Source of the DNA: Berberis thunbergii
Lineage: Eukaryota; Streptophyta; Magnoliopsida; Ranunculales; Berberidaceae
Assembly (NCBI GenBank): GCA_003290165.1
Contig: QNQO01000458.1
Coordinates: 124,001-188,000, forward strand
Length of the DNA stretch: 64,000 nucleotides
Direction of reading: 5' to 3'
Below are positions 12,247-23,400 of the stretch, piece by piece. Every line of letters begins with the position of its first letter. The first letter of the stretch is position 1. Below the pieces are notes generated by a model. The model searched no databases. It was not told the DNA's origin and saw only the letters and a list, made by a program, of their open reading frames with translations. A program made the position numbers and the translations under genes.

Positions 12247-12931
12247 CAGTGTTCTAAAAAATTGCCTAGGCACTAGGCGTTAGAGAAATGCCCAGATTAA
12301 TGGCTGATCATGGTGAAAATCGGGTAGGCGCCTAGGCGGGTTCTGGGCAGGTTTTTTTTTCTTGGTTGCAAAATTTTATGTGAACAAGGAGTTGAGATTG
12401 GTTGTTCTCGAGCCAATGAAAGAGGATGCTGAGACTAATTTGAATAAGGTTGATTGTGTTCTTATTTTATTTTTCTTTCCCCTTTTTTGGAAAGAAACAA
12501 TTTAATTATTTTTTATTCAGTATATGTTTGGATGTAGCAAATGATGATTACTTAATGCAATTTTCAAAGGATCTACCGGTACTAATTTTAGTAATGTAGA
12601 TTTTATCAAACATGACTGAGGTCATTCATGCAATTTGAAGAAAAATAAAAAAGTAGGTTTGAATATTTGTCCACAAATTCAACTTTATATAAAATACCCA
12701 TCATGACCAACTTCAATCATTTGAGTTTTAATAAATTTTGTTAATGATTGTTAATTATTCATGTTTATAAATTTTGCATATGTATCTTGGCATTAAATTG
12801 GATGTAATTGATAAGGTATTAACTTTAGTAAATTATTAAAGTTATAATACAAAACCTAAAACCGCCTAGGCCCCTGGGCGTCAGGCACCTGCTTGCCATC
12901 CGCCCATCGCCTAGTGCTTTTTAGAACACTG
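12247..12931. mobile_element. Non-autonomous hAT element, copy 2
   Basis: Ends are CAGTGTTCTAAAAA and TTTTTAGAACACTG, flanked by CTGAGAAG (12239-12246) and CTAAGAAG (12932-12939), a 7 of 8 match. The interior aligns with copy 1 in the same orientation but has an additional stretch near 12365-12430. Confidence 0.9.
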
Positions 12932-13484
12932 CTAAGAAGTGTTGTTGGATGATTATTTTTCGCACAACTCTTTGACCTTCTTGTCATCAAGCTACTTATC
13001 GTTGTCGGTGACAATTACTCTTGGGATTTCGAATCTGCATATATGTTTTTCCAGATGAAGTTTTTGACTTGAGCTTCTCTTGTATTTGTTAACGACTCTA
13101 CTACCACCCATTTAATGAAGTAATCTACTGCTACGATGAGGAATTTTTACTGTTGGACACATTGAGCGATCCCACGATATCCATCCGGTCTCACGAGGGT
13201 TTGTGGCGGCATCTTTAGACATCTGGATGTTTGAGCCACCTCGTGTTGCGGCTATCTGTTGTCAGGCATGATCGACTCGGTGTTCGTCATTGGGTCTGAG
13301 GTGTGCGCTATCAGCAACGCATCTTCTCATATGGGAGGATTGCTGTGATCATCGCTAGGTTAAGGGTCTATGAAGTGTTTCATCTGTTCTAAGAGCTTTT
13401 TTTATTACTGATCAGAACCGAAGAAGTTTTCTACTGGAGAGTCTCTTCTAGAGTGGAAATTGTCATTCCCCACAGACGACACTA

Positions 13485-13737
13485 AATTGATATGTCCAAA
13501 ATTCAGTCTCCAATAAGTAAAACATGTAAAACAAATGTTAAATTGCCAAATACCACCTTTTTAGTGGTCAAATGCATTATGATGCTTAAGTTAGTAACTC
13601 AGTTGGAGATGGAGATAAAACTAGACAGAACTCAGTTACAATCGCATACCTTTGTCGAATGTTTCCTTGACCTTTTATAATGGTCACTGTTAATTCCCCG
13701 CGTGACTTAAGCATGTGAGGCGCAACGAAGACTTGAT
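13485..13737 (-). mobile_element. Truncated 5' LTR of the second Retand-like element
   Basis: Same orientation as 9979-10630 and matching it for about 240 bp, from the GTCTCCAATAAGTAAAAC block to GCATGTGAGGCGCAACGA. It then stops abruptly and AT-rich unrelated DNA begins. Confidence 0.75.
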
Positions 13738-13740
13738 TTA

Positions 13741-14640
13741 AATTGGGAAACAAAGAAAATATAAAAATCTAAAATTTTATAATCTAGAAGAACATATATG
13801 ATAAAATAAATGATGAAAATAAAATTACTAATTCAAATGAAGGAAACACTAGGGTGTTTGACTCTATCCTACCTATGTTATGTATTAACTCTAATCTCCA
13901 TTTTAACTCAAAATAATAACATTAATATATTATTATTTTGGAAAATATTTGAATTACAATGATAACACCATTAATATTTAGACTTTCTTATCTGTAAATA
14001 CATCAACTATAAACATTACATATCTCACTTAAGCACGTGAAATCAAAAGGTTGGCTTAAGCATTTCATGTCAAACTCAAGTGCATGTAATTAAATAATTG
14101 ATTATACTATGAATATGTATATTTTTCTTATAATTTTAACATCAGATATATCAATAACTTACAAATAATTTAGCTAGGGTTTCAACTACAACCCCAGCAG
14201 CTAACAACTCACACATTAAACAAGTATAAATCATAAACTTTATTTAAAAAATAACTTACAAAAAGGAATATTTCCGGTTCATTTTGCTTCAAAAGTTACA
14301 ATATTCACTAAAAGTTGTGTAGATATCTTTGGCTCTAAAATGCAACTATCTTGATTTGATGCCTTAAGTTGTGTACTTTTCTTGCAAGATTTCTCATTGT
14401 TTTTCCATTAATGAAATTCTTGAGATATGGAGATGTAACACAGAGGGAAAGCAAAATATTGGACACGATTATTGATACGGGATGATTTGGAAATCACATG
14501 AGTTATGAAATAAAATCAAATATATGAAAACAAAATTAAAATCAAATATTTGATTGTATATGAGATTCGAGTTATGTGGTTAACATGGATTGGGTAGTGG
14601 GTTTGTTAAAAATGCCATATATGGGTTTACACGAGCTTTG
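13741..14640. other. AT-rich intergenic DNA, nothing recognised
   Basis: No ORF, repeat boundary or RNA gene seen on either strand. Confidence 0.5.
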
Positions 14641-14646
14641 CTACAG

Positions 14647-14807
14647 AGCGAGGGAGGGAGCGAGGGAAAAGGGGCGAGGGATGGGTGGTAACCACCCATC
14701 CGCCTCGAGATAAACGCATCGGATTGGAGATACGTGATGGATCTTATCTCGAGGCGGATGAGTGGCTACCACCCCATCCCTCGCTCCCTCCCTCGTTCCC
14801 TCCCTCG
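14647..14807. repeat. Large GC-rich hairpin (foldback)
   Basis: The left arm (about 14647-14713) and right arm (about 14743-14807) are inverted copies. The inner 39 bases of each arm, ending GCCTCGAGATAA on the left, pair with only a few mismatches. The outer parts are GCGAGGGAGGGA-type purine runs answered by TCCCTCCCTCG on the right. The loop is about 30 bases. Related hairpin or single-arm copies occur at 51508-51603 and about 54449-54510. Confidence 0.85.
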
Positions 14808-14829
14808 ACCCCTAGAATTTTTCGGGTTT

Positions 14830-15940
14830 ACACATTTGCAGCAACCACCTCTCTAAAATGCTTTGTACCTCACACTAGCATATCTTGTTTGGAATTTCAG
14901 TCTTCTTCTTTTACATTTTGCAATAATGAGCATTTGCATATTTTTTTCCTGAAAATAAAATAAATTAATTCATTTAGTGCAAATGATCTAAGATACAAAT
15001 TTGGGCAAAATCATAAAATAAAATCATAATTCATAAATTTGTGTTTCTTAACTTGGTGCATTTCATATTATGATTTTATGCAAAATCATATTTTAATGTT
15101 TAAAAACCGAATGAGGCAACTTTATCAAATAGAACATGAATTTGTGTATCAATGTTAATTTTTACAAATAATAATAAATACCGATAAAATAGTACTATCA
15201 AATGTAAACATTCGACATTTATCAGGATATTTCCTATTCTATTCTATTCTATTTGATTTTCATTTTCTGTTTCATCCTCACACACGATTCTCTTTCACAG
15301 GCAATTTGTAATCATAATTCCTATCTTGAATGAAGCCTAGGGTTACTAACAAACTTCTTCTTCTTCTTCATGGATTCACCCCTATAAAGCAACCATAAAC
15401 AAAACATATAGGGATTTTGGTTCACTTCTACAAAGATACCATGGTAAGAAGACAACTCATCCCAATTGATTTTAGTGAATTATACGAAACTCATTGATGG
15501 GTTTTGAGTTTTATGGAGGTAGCTATTCAGGGTATTGATTGCTGTGGTAGAATAACATTTGTTTTGTTTGGTATGGAGTGATTAAATTTGCTTGAATTAT
15601 TATTGAATCCTGGTTCCTCTATTTATTTATTTTTGTGAAAATGGATTGTAATTGGCACAGTTAGAAGTTCTTAGTTAGAATACAATCTCACTACGAACAA
15701 AGACGAAGAATAAAAAACCTTATTAGTTCTTCAATTCTTATACTCGATAGTTTAGAAACATCTTTATTTGAATTATTTGTGCTTTATGTTTAGGGGCTTT
15801 TGTGTTTTTATGAACACATGTTGCAACCTCTTACAATGAAACTTCTACCCATGTTCAGAGATATTTTGATTCAAAGTGACAAGGTTTGTAATCATTCATG
15901 TACAATGCTTCCTAGACAGACTGAGACAATGTTTCATAAT
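14830..15940. other. Intergenic stretch without a supported gene
   Basis: AT-rich. It contains a promoter-like arrangement (TATAAAG near 15385, CCATGG with a GTAAGAAG donor-like context at 15440), but no downstream exons could be linked to it. Confidence 0.4.
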
Positions 15941-17017
15941 ATAGCTAATTGAGACAATGTTTCCTAGACAGACAATGTAATCCTCATAGTTCTCCGCAGC
16001 CAGTTGATTCAACCCCTGTGCCTCTTCCAAATAACATAGTGAACTCCCCTGACATGACTTACCAACAACCCCCTGAAGCCACTTCTCATGTGATGATCCA
16101 TACCGCATCCCAATCCCTCTCGGATACTGATTTCATGCTCCACAACTTGGGGATGCAAATTTCTGCATTTCCACCTCCTTCATTTAGTGAAGGTCTTGAA
16201 GAACCTGAAACTTCTCTACAATTCAAGATGGTAGCCAAGTATGGCCACCATCAAAAGTTGATGCCAGAACTCTTTGCCAAAAGCCTAACGGTGCAATGGT
16301 CCAATTTCCAGGAATTCCAAGTTGATTACTTGGGCTGGAGAAATGATTTAAGCAACAACTACTATCTTATTAGATTTAAAAGAGAAGAGGACTTTGAATT
16401 AGGCCTCAATGAAGGCGCCCCCCCCATAAGAAAAAAAGCCCATGAACTTCTCAATCATGCCTTTGATCATACTGGCGGAATCAAAACCAAAGAAGACGAA
16501 CTATCCTTCTACTCACAAAGAACCTCTACCAGTTTCGGCACCCCCTCCCCACTCCTTTAAACCTCTTACCTGCCACTGAACAAGCTATTACCAAATCCTT
16601 GCAAGATCACTCCTTGGAAGTTTTGAACACTCAAAACCAATATCAAGTTGCTAATGCTCCCAAGTTGACACTCCCCCGATCAATTCCCAGGATCTGATTC
16701 AGCCCTCGGTGTCTCATACACCAACTTTACTTTAGAGCTCCATCACTGCTACAGTAGTGCCATCGCCCTCTCTCGATGAACAATGGGTTTTTTCTAAGTG
16801 CACCGGCCCTATGCCTGGTGCAAACCAGACACCGTAGCACCTGGATCAGGTACCGTAGCATTACTCATGAACAATATCTTAATACTGTAGCAATACTTTC
16901 CTCTGCCTCGGTCTTGACTGCCAACCACCCCACCTGTTCCCTCATTACTACCCAACAACCTAATATTCACTGTTACTTTCCTCAATCTAGTCAATCACAA
17001 ACTCAACAACATATCAC

Positions 17018-18043
17018 TAGGGGTGGGCATCCCATCCCGCGATCCCGATCTCCTCATGATTTTTTCGGGTCTTAATGGGATTGAATAATTCCATTCTGAT
17101 CCCGTCCTGTCCCGATCTAGAATGGGATGGGATGGGATGAAGATTTTCAATCCCACCAATCCGGTCCCATCCCGAGCTAATTTTTCAAATTTATTATTAA
17201 TATTTTATTTATTTATTTATTTTAAGATTGCAATATTTGGATGCCCATATAATTCCTTTTGAGATTCTGCTAAGGAATAAGCAATTGCAAAAGTTCCATT
17301 GGCTGGAAGTTGCACATCTGTTGCACGGATGGGATTAAAATCAATCAGCTCTACAAACCCAGATTTGGCCATCACAGAGATTGCCCGCAAAATAATATAA
17401 TTTTCCTCATAAAATAAGAAATTTTTTTCCAGTGACACTGAACTTACTAGCGTAGATTACTTTTCTACTTCAACATTAGACGCGTATGAGTATGATTATG
17501 CAATTAAAGATAGCAAACCTGATCCATCCCACCAAATTGTGTCCCAATGTGGTGTTCACATTCATAAGTAAGCTAGACAATCTATTTCTGCAGAATAAAG
17601 TACAGGTCAGTATACAACATTAGAGCTCATTGGTACGTGAACATCAATGAAATATCAGTAGATGGAGGTTCTTCATAGTATGAGTTTGTATAATTGATGT
17701 CACTTGTAAGTTGTTCATTGTCATTATAAGTATAAAATAAGGAACCAATCATACTAGTAAGAGGCTAACAACAACGTGAGTAATAAGATGACTGTCAATT
17801 TTTTCCAGTAAGACCCAAATTAAATAATCAAACTCATGCATTTAGTCAGTAAATTGCAGATTGATTAAAGAAAATAAAATGCATATAATCAGAGCACGAT
17901 GATCCTGTCTCGTCCCGAACCCGTTTGGGATGGGACGAGGTCGAGATGGGGTTTTTCCCATCCCGTCCCGTCTCGATCCCGTATGAACGGGATGGGATAG
18001 GGATGGGTTTATCTCGTCCCATCCCATCTTGTGCCCACCCCTA
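17018..18043. mobile_element. hAT element carrying a galactokinase gene fragment
   Basis: Terminal inverted repeats are TAGGGGTGGGCA (17018) and TGCCCACCCCTA (18043). The 8-bp target duplication CATATCAC is perfect (17010-17017 and 18044-18051). Subterminal ATCCCATCCCG-type repeats mark the family. The interior holds two consecutive exons of a galactokinase gene on the minus strand and no transposase. Length is 1026 bp. Confidence 0.92.
17256..17593 (-). pseudogene. Captured two-exon fragment of galactokinase
   Basis: On the minus strand, exon A (about 17593-17519) encodes LTYECEHHIGTQFGGMDQ, followed by a GT donor at 17518. After 134 bp comes exon B (17384-17256), encoding [20 protein letters not shown] and continuing [20 protein letters not shown]. 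Together they match the HIGTQSGGMDQ / AISIMAK / ELIDFNP region of plant galactokinase, the GHMP kinase that phosphorylates galactose in the cytosol. The splice acceptor reads CGG instead of CAG, and an in-frame TAG lies just upstream of LTYEC. It lies wholly inside a hAT element, so it is a transduplicate, not a gene. Keeping the intron shows it was copied from DNA, not mRNA. Confidence 0.88.
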
Positions 18044-18343
18044 CATATCACCCCTTATAACTTTAATTTCTTGGCCCAAGTGCTGGACAATGTGATTCAT
18101 TCATTGGGTCTTGGCCAGGCCCAAGTCCAGCATCCAATCCCTCCCCCAACACATAAATCTTTCTCGGCACAAATTCAGGAGGTTGTTCAGCTTCAATCTC
18201 AGCCGATTTCTAGGCCCATGCCAAGCGGAATTTATGTTCGGCCCTAATTCACATTTATCATCTTCTACTTTCGGCCCAATATCCTCAAACAAATCTCCTC
18301 TCTCTAGGCCCTTCAGATCAATCCTTATTCCATCTGTTGATGC

Positions 18344-19387
18344 TAGGGTTGGGCAAGTCCAGGTATCCGACCCGAAAACCTAAAACCGAAGCCTAGACCG
18401 AATTTTTTAAAACTGAAATTTGAAAATCGAGACCGGACCAAATAAGGCCGGTTAACCGGATCTCGGTTCGAGTCGGGCTTGTCTCGGTCAAATCTCTTTC
18501 AGCCATATTTTTTTTCTCTCCCCTCTCCCTTCTCCCTCTCCATCAGACAAGAAAACAAAGAGATTATTTTTTCTCTCCCCTCTCCCTTCTCCTCCCTCTC
18601 CATCAGAGAAGAACAAAGGGATTATTTTTTAGAAGAAAACATAGATAGATGGTTGACAACTTGACAGTAGTGGATGCAGGGTTGGTCGATTGGAGCTTGG
18701 GGGTCGATTGGGGGTGGCGGAGGTGAGGATTATGAGCAACAATAATCCTGAACAACCATCAGTGGTTGATCGATTGGAGCTTGATTATGAGCAAGTAAAC
18801 AACCATCAGTGGTCGATTGGGGGTCGATTATGAGCAACTATCAGTGGTCGCTTGATTATGAGCAAGTAGCAACCATCAGTGGTCGACATCTCTCATCTCT
18901 CTCAGCTCTCTCACTCACCGAGCTCTCTCACTCACAGAGCTCTCTTAGCTCAGCTCTCTCACTCACCGAGCTCTCTCTCGTGATCACAGTGACACCGAGC
19001 TCTCTCATCTCCATCTCAGCGACACCGAGCTCTCTCTCTCGTCTTCTTCAGTTCGAATAAGACATCCTCAGTTCGAAGAATTTTCTGTCCGTTAGTAGCA
19101 TTTTGGAAGCTGTAATTGTGAATCGATCTGGTTTTTGTGAAAGAGGATGGGCCTTTGGATTTGGCTGAGAGGTGGAGAGGGCCTTATTCAGTTTTTTATT
19201 CATACCGGGTCAAGCTGGTAACCCGACGGGTTTCAGAAAGGATAACCAAGGACCGGACTAGAAACATGGGGTCGGACCGGGTTTTAAGACCGAAATTTTA
19301 ATAATAAATAAAAAATCGATCCGAACCGACCCGATCAGTCCGGTTGTCGGTTCGGTCCGGGTTTTCGGTCTGAAGTGCCCACCCCTA
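18344..19387. mobile_element. hAT element, second insertion in the LINE
   Basis: Ends TAGGGTTGGGCA and TGCCCACCCCTA, with a perfect 8-bp target duplication GTTGATGC (18336-18343 and 19388-19395). The interior has C/T-rich duplicated stretches (18505-18625), ATCAGTGGTCGATTGG-type repeats (18680-18890) and CACCGAGCTCTCTC repeats (18895-19050). No transposase. Confidence 0.93.
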
Positions 19388-20428
19388 GTTGATGCTATGA
19401 ATACCCCTTCTCCACATCTACTTCTTCCACAGTGCAACTCGGCATGGCCTGCAGGGATCTCAATTCCCATATACAACTCCTGTCCCATTCCAGCGAGGTA
19501 TAGAGTTCTCTCCGGGATGTGCTCGTGGTCAAGCCACCCCGTTTGGGAATTTTTATTCTCATCAACAAGAGCTTCCACAGGTGTCGATGATGACCACGGG
19601 ACACACTTCCACTATCCCGCAATAGCAGATTTCCTCAACGCAATTCATTACTGGCCAATATCGCTCCCTTTTCTCGAGCAGCAAGGAGTCTCACAATTGT
19701 CCTCTTTCAACTTCTTTCAAGATAATTAATTCCAACATTGGACTGAATCGAAGATCCGTCAAACAACTGATATCTTTATAGAGGAAGCTTTGCATTTTGC
19801 TTCCACTGTCCTTGAGGAGCCTATATTGACTTCGAATCAGGTCGAACAATTGTCTCTTCAACATCCAATCACTGTGGGCAACGAACAGGAGTTGAACATA
19901 TCTTCTACTCATCCTGGTCTTAGTGATGCTCAACCTGTTGAATCTCTAGTCGATGCTTCATCTGAACAAATTACCACGGAACAAGGGATTTTCAGTGAAC
20001 AGACATATAATATCAGTGCGGGCTCTCAGGCTCAAGTAGATACTCCTGATTTCAACAATTCTTCATCTCCCCCATCCCAATTACTACCTCCAGAGTACTT
20101 ACAAGAAGAATGAAAGGAAGTATTAATTAAAGTTGTGGCTCATAAAGAGGCAGCACTTAAGGGTAATAAGCGCAAATTCATCACTTTAGTGTCGGATCAG
20201 ATGAAGGAGCAAGTTCATTATGTTAAAGAACATATCATGGGGTCTCAGAAAAGAAGCAAGAGCAAATCCCTTTCTCAGCTCTTGATACAAACTCTGTGGA
20301 TAATAGGGCACAAACCCTTGCCCACACTCAGAAAGCACACACATACCTTATTTCCCATACTGCTACCTTGGAACCCATCATTTACTTGAAACAACGGCGA
20401 CCGATCAGCTAGGGTCGCCTTTGTGCCC

Positions 20429-23400
20429 ATGATTATTTCATGGAATTCTCGTGGGATGGGGTCTTCCAGAGCTTTCTGAAAAATAAAGGTTCCTATACTT
20501 TTATCTCTAAAAAATAAAAGTCCAATTGTGATATAAAAGTCCAATCCAGAGCTTTCTGAAAAATAAAAGTCCAATTGTGATATACTTTTTATCTCTGAAA
20601 CCAAAGCTTCATCTTCCAAAATGGACCGTTTACGTCGGAGACTTCGATTCAGGCGTGGGTGCTCCGTTCCTGCTTTAAGACTCTCTAGCGGACTCTTGCA
20701 TATTTTATCGTCTTGTAAATACTATTTTAATTGTGTGATTGATGATTATTTTTCTCTTTCTTCATGGTCTATCATTTTTGCATATGGTAAACCTAACCTT
20801 GCCCACAGGAACTCCTTCTAGCTGCAACTCCAAAGTTTATAGGATTCTGGTTTCTGTGGACTGGCTCCAACTCTTCCCCAATGCGTTCGGAGCTTCCATT
20901 CATATCTCATCATTAGATCATCGTGTTCTTAACCTAAACCTGGCTCCTCTTACTTGGTCCAATCCAAAACCTTTCAATTTTTTTCACATGTGGATGAAAG
21001 ACCCCAATTGTCATCCTTTGGTTCAATCTTCTTGGGTTACTCGCAGTCACCTTAACCCTGCTCAACACTTTATGCTCAATACTGAAAGGTTGAGTCTTTG
21101 CCTTTCTCGCTGGAACACTTATGTTTTTAAGAACATTTAGAACAACATTTTTGAAACCTATAGTGCTTTGGATGCTCTCCAAAACAAAACTCCTTCTGAG
21201 AATGCTTTAGCAATCAAGTTCTAGAAGATTATCTTGCAAAGCTTTTACTCCGTGAGGAAATGTTTTGGAAAAACAAATCGGGTATTTCTTGGCTTGAGGT
21301 TGGAGATCACAATACTAAATTCTTCCACCTTTTGGCGACTCTTCGTTGAAAACGCAACCTCATTCACCGCCTTAAGGATAACGATGCTTCTAATCTTTGG
21401 CATTTTGACTTTGAGGGGTTGAGCGCTATCCTCAATAGCTATTTCAGCAACATATTCCAGTCCTCGGACCCCTCCACTGATCATGATATCATTTCCCTGT
21501 TTCACCCTGTGATTTCCCCTGAAATGATCAATTCCTTGATATTCCTTCCATCTTGGAAATTCAGAATACCTTGTTTGGCATTGGTAAAAATAAGGCTTCG
21601 AGACCTGACGGCTGCCATGCCTTCTTCTAATACTATTGGGATAATGTGAAGCCGGATGTGATTGATGTGATTCAAACTTTCTTCCAGACCAAGGAGATGA
21701 ACCCCAACTTTAATGAAACTTTCATTACTCTCATTCCTAATGTCAAGAATCCTACTTCCCGGACGAATTTCGCCCAACTGGTTTCTGTAATGTCATATAC
21801 AAAGTCATTTCTAAGATTCTTGCGAATAGACTCAAACCTTTGTTGACTGATATTATCTCCCCTAATCAATGAGCCTTCATCTGAGGCCGCAGTATTCCAA
21901 ATAATGTCTGCATGGCAAATGAAGCTTTCTTCCAACTCAGACATCTTCAAAAGAAAAAATAAGGCTGGACGGCCATCAAGATAGATATGGCTAAAGCTTA
22001 CGACCGTGTGGAATGACCCTTCTTGACTCAGATCCTTCGACAACTTGGGTTTTCTGAGGGATGGATTTTCTTAATTGAACAATGTATTTCGTCAACCTCT
22101 CTCAGAGTCCTCCTTAATGGTTCTCCCCTCCCTTCCATCAATCCCTCTAGAGGGCTTCATCAGGGGGACTCTATTTCGCCTTATCTGTTCATTCTGGTGG
22201 CTGAAGCTCTATCTCACCTTCTTGCTAAGGCGAAATCTGAAGATTGTATTAAGGGTCTTAAGCTTAGATGATACTCGCCTTTTATCAATCATCTTCTATA
22301 TGCGGACGACCTGATCCTCTTTTGCAGGAAGTCTTTGGTTGAGGCCCATAATACCAAAGCTATTCTTTTTAAATATTGTCTTGCTTCGGGACAGGCGGTC
22401 AATTTTGATAAGTCGTCAGTCTTCATTACCTCAAATGTGCATCATCGCCATGCCAGAATGATTACCAGAATACTTGGATCTAAAACTTTAATCGAAAAGA
22501 GAAATATATGGGTTCCCCCTTCTTCTTTCTAACAACAAAGCCAAAGATTTCCATTTTTTCATTGATAAGATGAATTCAAGGCTTGTCGCATGGAAATCAA
22601 AGGTCATTTCCCAAGCTGGTAGAATTGTCATGATCAGATCAGTCCTGAACTCGATCCCAGTCTATTAAATGTAGGGATGGCAACGGGACGGATTAGGGTG
22701 GATTTGAGCAAATCCATCCCTGATCCGTCAGGAAAAGTGGTTCCCCAAATCTGCCCTGCCAATCCGTTTATAAAATTAATTAAAAACCATAAGCTCCCTG
22801 TGCGGATTGGCAAATATCCACCCCGCCCCGCCAATCCATTTATGGTTTGCAGTTCTATTATTGGATTGTCGGCTCCCCGCCCACCGTCTTTGATCTCAGA
22901 AATTACAAAAAAAATTCTTGATCTCAGAGATTACAAAAAATATCTTTGGTCTCAGAGATCTCAGAGATTACAAAAAATATGAAGATCTTAGATATTACAA
23001 AATATTACAAAAAATATCTTTGGTCGTCAAATCTGAGATCAGATATCGATATGAAATGTGATCAAAGATCAGAGATCTCAGAGCCTTCGACCACCCTGTG
23101 ACTCGGCCACCCTTCGACCACCTGCGACTCACCTTGAGGCCGTGATCACCCATCGACCCTGCGACCACCCTTGAGGTCAAGATCACCCTTCGACTCTGTG
23201 ACCACCCTTGAGGCCGAGATCACCCTTCGACCCTGCGACCACCCTTGAGGCCGAGACCACCTTGCGACCACCCTTCAACCACCCTTTGAGGCCGAGACCA
23301 CCCTTCGACCACCTTTTGTGGTCGAGACCACCCTTCGACCACCATTTGAGGCCGACCTTTCGACCACCCTTGAGGCAGCCTTCGACCTCGCTGTGAGTTT

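Larger units (their letters stand above)
11120..13240 (-). pseudogene. Ty3-gypsy integrase, split by two hAT elements
   Basis: The minus strand encodes the integrase core from about 13195: DRMDIVGSL holds the first catalytic Asp, then after a one-base shift FLIVAVDYFIKWVVVESL and VIVTDNDK with the second Asp. The frame crosses the 26-bp spacer and both insertions to give HFSAPAYIQTNAKANVTNI, followed by ELETSKRLWTIELPSILWA and the C-terminal stretch VATYQQRMVSYYNKKVKPRT with DDWVLRKI. This order is the standard plant Ty3-gypsy integrase. The position of the third catalytic residue reads AKANVTN where family members have QAEVTN, so the Glu is Asn. With the frameshift, stops and insertions the gene is dead. 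Confidence 0.9.
9979..13740 (-). mobile_element. Internally deleted Retand-like Ty3-gypsy element
   Basis: Two LTR copies in the same orientation flank a minus-strand integrase remnant: 3' LTR at 9979-10630 or beyond and a truncated 5' LTR at 13485-13737. Next to the 5' LTR, the minus strand reads GTGTCGTCTGTGGGGAATG, the post-LTR sequence of Tat-type elements. Only about 240 bp separates this from the integrase core, so gag, protease, reverse transcriptase and RNase H have been deleted. Near 10840 the plus strand retains the start of the antisense ORF with a TATA box, TATAAAAT, at 10747-10754, as in the first element. Two hAT copies are inserted. Confidence 0.75.
15949..20113 (+). pseudogene. 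LINE ORF1 (DUF4283-like), interrupted
   Basis: The best open part, 15949-16560, contains LFAKSLTVQWSNFQEFQV and NNYYLIRFKREEDFELGLN. This resembles the DUF4283 domain found in ORF1 of plant L1 elements, where a conserved 'FLIRF..EED...L..GP' segment occurs. Downstream, Pro/Ser/Gln-rich coding-like sequence continues at 16560-17010, 18052-18335, 19396-19730 and 19790-20113, between the two hAT insertions. No CCHC knuckle was recognised. ORF1 proteins bind LINE RNA; this copy cannot be translated through. Confidence 0.55.

Noticed and set aside
15380..15450. Promoter and first exon of a gene: TATAAAG, then an ATG directly followed by a GTAAGAAG donor.
   Set aside because: The pattern is attractive, but no downstream exon could be found either before the LINE or after it, and the reading would be a single codon.
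18479..19060. Ser/Leu-rich ORFs.
   Set aside because: They are products of CTCTCT and CACCGAGCTCTC repeats inside a hAT element.
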